From contig BFEA01000444.1 of the NCBI GenBank assembly GCA_003427395.1, positions 438,018 through 491,968 of the forward strand: a stretch of 53,951 nt of DNA. Direction: 5' to 3'. Under the pieces are notes generated by a model. It was given only the letters and a program-made list of their open reading frames with translations. It ran no database searches and was not told the origin of the DNA. Each line of letters begins with the position of its first letter. Positions within the stretch are counted from its first letter, which is position 1. The position numbers and the translations under genes were made by a program. The stretch is from Chara braunii. Lineage: Eukaryota; Streptophyta; Charophyceae; Charales; Characeae. Shown here one piece after another: positions 45,472 through 53,951 of this stretch.

Positions 45472-46590
45472 ATACTCTGAGAGGCCGTTTTTGAAATGAC
45501 AGGTAAACCTCGTGATCCGAGCGAGTTGGCAGACAGCGTGGTCTGCGTGTTTTCCCAGTCACCGGATCGTTGGATCACACGAGGAAAAAGGAGGAAACCA
45601 GTTTGAATGAAGGACCGCGTGCAGACAACCGAAAGATAAGTTCCTCTCGCGCAATTAATTAAAAAACGTATCGGTCTACGTTACGTACGGTGAGAGATTG
45701 AATCGACCACACAAGCTTGCCCCTTCGTGTTTTACTAAGTCTTCTGTCATCAGGCTCATTGTGCACTACATTGCTTGTCGGTTGTTTTCTGTTTTTTTTT
45801 TTTTTTGTAATTCTTTTCTGGATGCGGAACTTGTATACAGCGAGAGCTCGGAGACATCGGGCCTCGTTCCACGATATGAGACTCTACATGCATTTTTGGA
45901 CGCCTTCTGGACCACGTGCATTCGGACGAGGCCAGCGCTTCGAATGTTGCGGTACAGCGAGATGTCGGAGACGTTTTGAGAACATGCGGACGCAAGCAAG
46001 CAGTAAAGCCTTGGCATGCAGTCGAATTTGTCAGATGTGCGCCCTTTACCTCTCTATTCATGTATGTGGTTTGTGCCCTTTACCTCTCTATTCACGTATG
46101 TTGTTTGTGCGCCTGTTGTTTGTGCCTATATTGTATATGGTAGCCCCTCTCCTGGTTCTGCCGTTCGTTCAGATCTTTCTTGTGATTTTGCGCTCGTGGT
46201 TTGTGCCTCTTTTATGTACTTTGCGTCCGTTTACCTTGGTCGACGTCACGTACATGATTTCAGTGCATTCTCTCCTCGGATTGCCTGACCTATGTCCTGT
46301 TTCGCCGGGACTGTAATAGGAGGTGACACGGGCAGTGGACTCAGAAGCCCTACCACATCTGCCTCACCCCTCACGAAGGGTCGCGACAGCAGCTCTCTAT
46401 TTGCGCAGCAGGCAGGGTGTCCGAGCTGCATCCATTGGACACATACCGCTTCTTTTTCCTATTTAAAAAAACTGGGAACGGCAAGCGCAGGTGCAATATG
46501 CCTGAAAATCGTTCGTGTTATTGATAGACGCAGAAATTGAATCGCTGGTGTGGCCGAAGACTTCCAGTCTAAATTCGAATGACCTATTTA
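45472..46590. other. No supported gene; 33-bp direct repeat
   Basis: The 199-codon plus frame (45717-46316) is low-complexity and hydrophobic from T-rich DNA. A 33-35-bp direct repeat (CCCTTTACCTCTCTATTC) occurs at about 46038 and 46077. Confidence 0.4.
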
Positions 46591-46960
46591 CCAGGCGCGC
46601 TCAGTGCTCTACTCGGTCCGTCACGGTTATGTTGAGTGCGGCGTAAATTAGGTCATCATTGTCGGAGACTAGGGAGTGTGGCTGTGAAGCCCGCTCACTG
46701 CTCTACTCACCCCGTCACGGTTATGTTGAGTGGGGCGTAAATTAGGTCACCATTATCGGAGACTAGGAGTGTGTCTGTGAAGCCCTCCAGTCTTATTAGA
46801 GCGACCGATTTACCATGCGTGCTCACTACCAACACGAAGTATCTCACCGTTCTTGGAGATTAGGGGCATCGTTGCACTACTCACCCTTTCACGGTTATGT
46901 TGAGTGGGCATAAAATAGGTCACCATTGTCGGGGACCACTGTAGGAGCCTGGCTACAATA
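46591..46960 (+). repeat. ~95-bp tandem repeat, three copies
   Basis: Copies at about 46591-46689, 46690-46782 and a diverged 46870-46960 share CTCTACTCACCCCGTCACGG, TTATGTTGAGTGGGGCGTAA and TCGGAGACTAG. A lead-in (CCAGTCT.....GA.CTATTTACCA) is also repeated at 46566 and 46788, giving a higher-order period of about 220 bp. Confidence 0.85.
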
Positions 46961-47759
46961 CCCACCCTACCACAGCTGTGGTGAGTGGAGCGTCGTCGCA
47001 CTCACCCCCACATTTAGCACAGCACGAAACTTTGGAGAAGTGTGCGAGAGGTCCGTGGTTAGTGTGCTTTCTGACTTTGTGATGAGCTTTCCGGTTAGCT
47101 TCCCTCCGTCCGGGTGGCAGGTCTTGATAATCGCCCCACGACCATCTTCCCCGGGCCTGCATCGAAGTCCCAGCTCAGTCCAAGGTGGGGTAGGGTGTAT
47201 GGATAGATACCTCTGGGGTGTTGGTAAGTACTCATCACGAATTTCGGGCCTTGGTGGGGAGTGCAGCGCGCGTAGGTCGTCCCTCAGTACGTGCCTCTTG
47301 CGTGATTCCCCTGAAGTACGCAGTCATGTCTAGGCTGTCAGCGCATTGGTCCCTCGGAGGCAAGTTGACCTGAGTGCAAATAAAATGATTTCTGAGGGGT
47401 ATATTGGAAACTTCTTTTATCGCACCCTTTCTAGTCTGTGATGTGTTTCACCTGGTAGTGTTCTATGCCACTCGCACGCCGTTGCTCTTGCACGCAAAGC
47501 AGTGTGACAACGCTCTGGCTGTTACTTCCCCCCCCCCCCCCTCTTTCCCCTCTTGGGAGTTCATGGATATTTAGCAGGGCAGGGTTGTGACACTACCTCT
47601 CTGCCGAGAGCTATCTTCTGCGCAGGTCGTTTTGTCTATTCTTGTGGAATGGCGTTGTAGGACAATCTGCCAAATCTTTTGTTTTGGGTAAAAGCGCGGA
47701 ACTCTTGTGAATGTAGTTGTTGTGAATATAGGATGGAGTTTCGTTTTTTCTTGCCCAAT
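46961..47759. other. No supported gene
   Basis: Short frames only. A C-run lies at 47528-47541. Confidence 0.4.
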
Positions 47760-47870
47760 CCTTTTTTTTTTTCTCTTCCTTTTTTTGAAAGGGACATGCT
47801 CCAATCTGTTTGTAGGGAGCGGCACGTGCTGGGCACCGGGCCCAGCGTCCCATTCAAGATCGTATTGAAA
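47760..47870 (-). mobile_element. LINE 3' UTR/tail fragment
   Basis: The minus strand carries GGGACGCTGGGCCCGGTGCC with CAGCACGTGCCGCTCCC (47815-47851), the same hairpin motif as the other two LINE 3' UTRs, then ACAAACAGATTGG and interrupted A-runs ending at 47762. The stem here is CTGGG/CCCAG instead of CTGGA/TCCAG. Confidence 0.6.
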
Positions 47871-49422
47871 AAAGAGAAATTGATGAGAAACTCCTTGAAA
47901 TACGGGGGCCAAAAGACAACTGTTCATTTTTGAATTTGATACGAATTTCACTTGGGCGCTTTTGCTTGGCGCTCTGGGGTCTGGTCCCACCTGCGTTGTT
48001 GAGTTAACTCAGCGTCAGGTTTTCGACGAGTGACAACGTTCGACAGGACGTGGCTGTGCACAGGGCTGAGATCCGATGGTCTGAATTTTTTGCGAAGGGG
48101 GATGTTCCTTGGGCTGTGATTTCAATGTTTTTTTAATTTGTATAACGACTTCGTACCGAGTCCCGCATTGGACGAAAGGCCGCATGGGCAACCGCCACGG
48201 AGTCGAGAAAGCTACCCTCTACGGTCGAGGGTAGATATCTCAACGTGCTGAATGTATCATTTAGCATTTTAGGTACGTAATTTTTCACCGCGCGCCGTAA
48301 TTTTTCACCGCGGGCCGTTCCCCGTTTCCCGTTCCCCGTTTGCGACGGAAAGTCGTGGCGACAGCCTGCGGCCGATATATGCCTGAAGTGCTGGTGGTTT
48401 AAAGCAACAGTACACCACACGTCGATGGTGCACAAGAAGTTGAGGAGTTGAGGAGTGTGGAAAAGACACTCTTTTGTGTTAGCTTTTCAAGAACAGGGAT
48501 GAAACACGGCATGAGGTATTGAAACCTTACGACAACTTGCATGGAAGGGGTGCAGGGAAGACGAGGGGTGATGTATAGAGAGGGGAAGTGATGGGCCTGT
48601 CGGGGCAGAGGTGGTCCCTGTGACCATGACTTTTGCACCTTTTCTAATCATTCATTGTCCAGGTGGAGGGTGGATTGGAGGATGGAGGGTTGCACTGCCG
48701 ACACTCCATGGGCTTGATGTAGTCTAGTCGAAATCACACCATAAGCCCATGCGCTGTGCTGAACCGCGAGTACTTCGGAAGAGCACAGCCCCCAATCATC
48801 CCAGCATGGCGGGCCAGCCATTGCGCCACTGCTGTTTCAAATGAATATAGCCTGGCATGGCAGGCCCATTCATCCCAGCGCTTGGTGTGTAAATGGCCGC
48901 ACTTTCAGGATGTACTGGTGGTTGATACCCGATGTTTTGTCGTTTTCGACTCCATAGGTGTGGGTGGACGGGCATGGAAAACAAGCAGAGAAGGGGTTCC
49001 CGGTGGTGGACCCTGTTATTGGAATGGCACCCTTACAAGGCTGTCCTGTCATGATTCTGGATGGACCATGTAAAAGGGATTGATGTCATGGTTGGACCAG
49101 CCAGTATACGGCCGTGGCACAGCTGCCTATGTTGCAGAAAAGGGGGTGATGTCTTGGTTAGACCAGGCAGAATGTCATTTGCACACACATTTTTGCTGTT
49201 TGTGGAAATGGGGTTATGGAGGGGTAGGGGAGTATATTTCCTGCATCTCTGATTGTGGGTTCAGGAGGAGAAAACTGGTTGGAATAAACAGTTGTTCCTA
49301 CGTTGCACAAGCTAGTCTGCACATCGGTGTCGACGGGAGGGATCTGCCGGCCTGCGGATATAATCAATCCTATGTTCGCTCCGTGTCTGTCACCCACGGG
49401 AGGACTAGTTCGGGGCTCCTGT
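47871..49422. other. No supported gene
   Basis: A short duplication CGTAATTTTTCACCGCG occurs twice at 48277-48313. Loose repeats of CATCCCAGC.TGGC lie at 48798-48880. Nothing coding is recognised. Confidence 0.4.
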
Positions 49423-49588
49423 AACCTGCAAAATCTGCCACTGAGTCAGATATAAAAAAACAAGGTTTGAGCTGGGCGACTCACTAAAATGTGGAAAGAA
49501 AAAGAAACCTGCAAAATCTGCCACTGAGTCAGATATAAAAAAGCAAGGTGCGAGCTGGGCGACTCGCTAAAATGTAGAAAGAAAAGGA
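49423..49588 (+). repeat. 83-bp tandem duplication
   Basis: Copies 49423-49505 and 49506-49588 differ at about six positions; core CCTGCAAAATCTGCCACTGA. Confidence 0.9.
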
Positions 49589-50548
49589 AAGTCGTTTTAT
49601 TCAGTCAATAACAATAGGCACAGACCAACTACATCCTATCCCAGAGCATCCTCCCTCACGCGAGTGATGCATGCCCAATGGGACAATGCGTAGGGAGCCA
49701 AGGATCCGCAATGTGATGAAAAGGACCGAAATGGACAGTGCAAGGTCAGCATAGCATCGACAAGCAATGTACATCCCGATACATACAAAATGGCACAAAG
49801 TGGTGCAGCGGAAATCTTTAAAGAGAAGATGTGATCTGATCTGGACTGACCCGACATCCATCATACATCACACCTGTGAGGGGGGAGGAGGGACCGTAAT
49901 CACAGAAGAAAGGTCCCTACTTCACACACATACATGGGGAGAAGCCACGGATGAGAGATGGGGGGAAGGGACGAGACGAAGGAGCAGGAGGCAAGGGAGT
50001 AGACCAAGATCGTGACAGCGAAGTCCCAAAAATAGTCCCTTGCGGAGTGTCCAATCAATGTCTGTCCCAAAAAATGTCGAATCAGATCCTGGGCAATGTG
50101 CCCAACACAACCTCTGCCTGTTTCTCCTACTGATAACCTCTCTCACTCTCCTAGATGAAGAAGAAGGTAAGAAAGAGGCGGAAGAGGGAGGAAGGAGAGA
50201 GAGATGGAGGAGGAGGAAGAAGAAGATGAAGTCCTCCTTGCTATCTCACCTGCAGGTAGCTGTCACCGTACTGACTGTGGTCTTCGTCGTGTGCAGGTAC
50301 CTCGCGGAGCCCAGCTATCGCGCCAGGGAAGTTCGTTGCTTGCAGGTAAGGCATCCGCCTTTCTCTCCACTGCCTACTCCGCTATTCCCTACCCCGTAGC
50401 TTGGCGCAGAAATAACGCCTCCCTCCCTCTCCACTGCCTACTCCAGTGCTGGGCCGGCTGGGTCTACCTGATGCTGGCCTCAGAAAACGGCCCAGCTGGA
50501 CTGGGTCCCTACCGGACGTCCAGACTGCGCTGCTGATGCAGCAAGGCG
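49589..50548. other. No supported gene
   Basis: 50160-50240 is GA-rich. The segment CTCTCCACTGCCTACTCC is repeated near 50366 and 50428. Frames here show no motif. Confidence 0.4.
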
Positions 50549-50743
50549 CAGAAATGCGGCTGGCCTAAAATCTGCCCGGTACCTGTGCACCTAGCCCAAG
50601 ATGTTGCCTTGGGACCTGCAGGACCGAAATGACGCCTGTGACTGGTTTGGTGCCAAAATGCGCCTGGCCTCGTTTCAGGCCTGCCTCCGGTGTACCCAGT
50701 CCCAAGGTCTGGCCTTGGGGCTGCAAGTCCGAAACGGCACCTG
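50549..50743 (+). repeat. ~104-bp imperfect tandem repeat, two copies
   Basis: 50549-50638 and 50654-50743 share ATGCG.CTGGCCT, CCCAAG.T.TGGCCTTGGG and CTGCA.G.CCGAAA. A short internal hairpin (CCAAG...CTTGG) is kept in both. Confidence 0.75.
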
Positions 50744-51550
50744 ACAGACAAAGTAAGACAGCACACACACACAGAAAGGTAAGTAAACTAAACCTATTCT
50801 AACTAGTGTGCTACCTAGGGCCTGGAGGGCCGCCGTGGGCCTCCAGGGCACGTGCTGTATGGTACGCGGCCTGGGGGCCCCTCAGCAACCGTCAGGGCCC
50901 TCAAATGGGGCCCGTGTGCAGGCGCATCATGCAAAACCAGCCTACTAAGGGTTCGGTTTGTGTTGAGACTGATCGTGTTGCTGTTCTTCGCTGGATCCTG
51001 CGACCAATGGGGTGATGTCGGTACCGCCCCCGTCGGTCCCAAGGGATCTTGTTAGAGCCCTCCAAGTCCGAAGTAGCATCGCGGGCCCATTGAGGCCCGA
51101 TTCTTAATTTGAGTCTGGGCTCCAACTTGAGGCCCATTGACAAGACGATGCCTTGGCTCTCTCGGGTGCGCAATCTTGACCTGCTCTTGGCCTTGGTGTT
51201 ATCGGAGCTGGTCAGAGGCGCAAAGCACTGCAAAAAGGTCAAAGCACCCTACGTCTGGTCCGATCTGCTCTGGTCTGTTCAGAGCTTGGTCTGGTCTGAT
51301 CTGGTCTGGTCTGTTCAGAGCCCGGTCTGATCCGATCTGGTCTGGGCCCGTTAGAGTGAGCTTTTGGGTTTGGCTGAGACTCGACGCCCTTGTGCTCGTG
51401 CGCGCATATGTGCACATGCGCTTCCTTTGTTCATCCGTTCTTGAATGCGGTGTTCAAAGCTCAGAGAAGAAATCACATTGCGTCGACATCTGTAGAGACC
51501 CGGAGTTGAACTAGAGTTGTGCTCAACGGGGTCCTCTTTCCCCCACCCAA
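50744..51550. repeat. Simple CTGGTCTGATC repeats, otherwise no gene
   Basis: 51256-51347 holds two 39-bp units rich in CTGGTCTG (for example CTGGTCTGTTCAGAGC). The rest is unassigned. Confidence 0.6.
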
Positions 51551-51890
51551 GCCCGTTCCCTTGGCTGTGGTTTCGCAGGTTGGTAGAATAGAGGTAGTGG
51601 GAATTCCTGTTAATCCATTCAAGTGCGTCATTACTCAGATGATGTGGCGCTTGCTTCTTTTCCCGCCGACGCTTCCAAGTCCACTCCCTTGACCGAGGTA
51701 TCGTAGGATAGTAGATAGAGACAGTGCGAATCTCGTTAATCCGCCCATGCGCGCCACCAATTAGATAACAAGTCGCTACTCCCGCCGATTCTTTCAAGCT
51801 GTTACCTTGGTTGTGGTTTCACAAGATGGTAGCTAGAGGCAGTGAGAATCGAGTTAATCTATTCATGCGTGTCACTAATTACATGCCGCG
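51551..51890 (+). repeat. Diverged ~120-130-bp repeat, three copies
   Basis: Copies begin near 51551, 51685 and 51800 and share CCTTGG.TGTGGTTTC, TAGAGGCAGTG.GAAT and GTTAATC...CATGCG. Divergence is high. Confidence 0.7.
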
Positions 51891-52111
51891 ACATTTGGGT
51901 AGCATAGATACTCTCGCCGTTTTTCCAGCGATGGAATCTTCCTGCGCTAGTTGATCCGCCAATGCGCTCATTTCCCTCACCTGCAGCTCGTCCCTGCTTG
52001 TGCGGAAGCTTTTGCCCTATGAGCAGCCAACTCCTCTCCCGCGCGTGGCTCAGTTACGACGCAATAGTTACTGCGCGAGCTCTTCTCTTCTGCGCAGTGC
52101 CTTTCTTCTTG

Positions 52112-52113
<2 letters not shown>

Positions 52114-52155
<42 letters not shown>

Positions 52156-52315
52156 CATAGCGCGACAACTCCTTTCCGCCACGGAGCCCGTTTTCCCGTG
52201 CGGCTCGTTTTCCCTCGCGCAACCCCTCTCCTCCGTGCGCATCTATGTAGCTGCCTATGGTTAGTCGGATCGCCATCTTTCTCTCTCTCTCTCTCTCTCA
52301 CGTGCGCGCGCGCGC
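52114..52315. repeat. (CT)n and (GC)n microsatellites
   Basis: (CT)n at 52114-52152 and 52281-52299, followed by (CG)n at about 52302-52315. Confidence 0.95.
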
Positions 52316-53411
52316 TCAATTTCAGGGCTTATCTCGCGATTGCTCGCTCACTCGCTCATAGCATGACAGCTCCTTCCCGCCACAAAGCCTGTTTTTCCGC
52401 GCGACTCGTTTCCTCGCGTGCAACTTAGATAGGCTCGCGCAGCTTCGCGTTACACCTATCGTCACTCACGCAGTCTGCTTCGCCGCTTGCGCAGCCCGCT
52501 CAGCTCCGATCCATCCATATAGCTTCGTTTGACGCTTGAGCAGCTCGCGCAACTCCATTCGATGGCGGAAAGCTCAAGCCCGTGACATCGTTCTGCGCTC
52601 TATTCCGTGTGTGTGTGTGCCCTCCCGGACTTGCCTTCTTTAGCTTGCATGAACGTAGTCTGCATCCCGTCCTGATTCGTAGTGTCAAAACTAGAACGGG
52701 GTATCGAGCTTCTCGCGCTCACCCTCGAGCTTGGCAAGTGCTCGTCCGCTCTTGATCTTTGTCCCCTATCAAGTTCTCATCCACGCGCCCCTGTATAGTT
52801 GGAGTCAGATCAGCGTGAATAGGTTTCCAGTCCTTCCTCGAGTCTCCCGACCCGTGTGCAATTAGGGACCGCACCACCATGCAACTCTTGTGCACCTCAC
52901 ATGACTAAACGTGTGCACCCGCGATCTCACTCTCCCTCCTAAGTGTTGTGCGCGTCTCGGGTAATTCCCCAACCCCCTCTCTGTGCGTTACTGTACACTG
53001 TTGGTGCACAATCGTGACTGATCGCAGGTACCTCCTCCGTCGTGCGAGAGTGCACGCTTGGTCTGTGCGTTCGTACGTTGGCAAGTCTGCTTTGATCATG
53101 TCCTCTCGTGCACGATGTACCCGTTCGCCGTGTGTGCTTCTCCTTCTCTGTCTCCTCTTGAGCGCAAGAGGGCCGACACACCCTGTGTGCCAGCAAGTGC
53201 GCTAATCCGCCTCCTCAGTGCTCCTGTGAGCCAGCATACGTGCTGTGCGGTGGTTGAGGAGCTACGATCTTTCAAAGATCGCGATTGTTTTTAAAAGCTC
53301 CAAAAAATCACCCACGCTCGTTTTTTTCAACGAGCGCTATTACTCTAGGCAGTGGCTGATGCTGCGCCTTATCTCGTTGGAAGCGGCTTTCAAAAAGCTT
53401 TCTAACAAGAC
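52316..53411. other. No supported gene
   Basis: Pyrimidine-rich sequence with short frames only. Small palindromes near 53267 (GATCTTTCAAAGATC) and 53313-53335 (GCTCGTT...AACGAGC) precede the larger hairpin. Confidence 0.4.
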
Positions 53412-53460
53412 CTCTTTTGCCAAATTTCACCCAGCAGGTGAAAAGTTATTGGCAAAAGAG
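53412..53460 (+). repeat. Two-tier perfect hairpin
   Basis: Outer arms CTCTTTTGCCAA (53412-53423) and its complement (53449-53460), 12 bp perfect. Inner arms TTTCACC (53425-53431) and GGTGAAA (53437-53443). Loop CAGCA. Confidence 0.9.
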
Positions 53461-53587
53461 TTTTTGCCCTCTACATCTCCTCTCTTGACCCGTGGCCATC
53501 TCCAAATGTGCCACGTGGCAGTTTGTTGAGGATTTTTTTTTTTGAAGACCCCCCTGGCTAGGGGGATGCACTACAGTGGAACAGGGT

Positions 53588-53951
53588 GGCTGATCAAGAT
53601 CTCAGCCAACCCCAGATAATGTGCAACAGCAGTTCATCACCACCTTGATGACCCCTTCTCCCAAGGGGTGTGTGAAGGCCAAAATCTTGTGGATCTTGGT
53701 GAAGTTGTATGCTCTTGGTTACCCAAGAGCTGTAACCAAGAGTTGGGTATCACCTCTCTCATCCCTAATCCACTCTCCCACTCCCTTTTCCCTCTCTCCC
53801 CTTTATCATCTGACCTTCTTTTTCTCTCACCACCACTCATCTATCACCTTTTCTCACTCCTCTCTCCACTTTTCTCATTTCTCTTCTCTTCTCCCCACTA
53901 ATCTCTCATCCCCTTCACTCTTTCTCCATCCACTACCATATTTTTACTCTC
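53588..53951 (+). mobile_element. Leader of a second gypsy-like element, runs off window
   Basis: GGCTGATCAAGATCTCA (53588-53604) is identical to the minus strand of 6092-6108. It is followed by a hairpin GCTCTTGG/CCAAGAGC (53711-53730), GGGTATCAC, and a long pyrimidine tract to the window end, in the same order as the leader at the left end. The coding part, if any, lies beyond the window. The element's left boundary is not defined. Confidence 0.65.

Noticed and set aside
45717-46316. 199-codon hydrophobic plus-strand frame
   Set aside because: Leu/Phe/Val-rich from T-rich DNA and short direct repeats, with no conserved motif.

Overview
The window looks like nuclear DNA from a streptophyte, most likely a charophyte alga or bryophyte. 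That is an inference from three things: a plant-style histone H2A.X ending in SQEF with a spliced coding region, a LINE with an L1-like endonuclease, reverse transcriptase and zf-RVT layout, and a Ty3/gypsy element with an initiator-Met primer site and telo-box-like leader. It is not bacterial: there are no operons or ribosome binding sites, introns and poly(A) tails are present, and most open frames are chance. Only one host gene is securely recognised, the H2A.X gene at 40406-43417 (+), with two coding exons and a 2.59 kb intron. Nearly everything else is mobile-element remains and repeats.

Layout. 1-6.8 kb: a decayed Ty3/gypsy element on the minus strand (primer-binding site 6652-6663, a long leader with palindromes and a purine tract, then gag, protease and a reverse transcriptase cut off after its first catalytic motif), plus a second gag fragment at 1-288. 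6.7-8.9 kb: inverted LTR-like pieces and a tRNA-derived SINE. 9.0-10.9 kb: the 3' end of a LINE (+). 11-14.7 kb: simple repeats and a repeat-containing frame with no clear gene. 14.7-16.8 kb: a tandem array with a 423-bp unit in which each unit carries a complete type III hammerhead ribozyme, flanked on both sides by nine hairpins that share a loop but have covarying stems. 17.0-17.7 kb: a further alternating hairpin array. 18-31 kb: AT-rich, ORF-poor, decayed repeats, including an 80-bp minisatellite, a palindromic satellite, and inverted and direct repeats several kb apart. 31.3-39.0 kb: a nearly complete LINE (-) with ORF1, ORF2 and a poly(A) tail, broken by a few stops and frameshifts. 39.0-43.6 kb: the H2A.X locus. 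43.6-53.5 kb: tandem duplications, a third LINE tail and no convincing gene. 53.59 kb to the end: the leader of another gypsy-like element (+) related to the one at the left end.

The recurring theme is structured RNA. Several independent repeat families (hammerheads, the loop-conserved hairpins, the LINE 3' UTR hairpin, the gypsy leader hairpin) keep base pairing while their stem sequences change. The hammerhead array and its flanking hairpin family are the best candidates for something not previously described.
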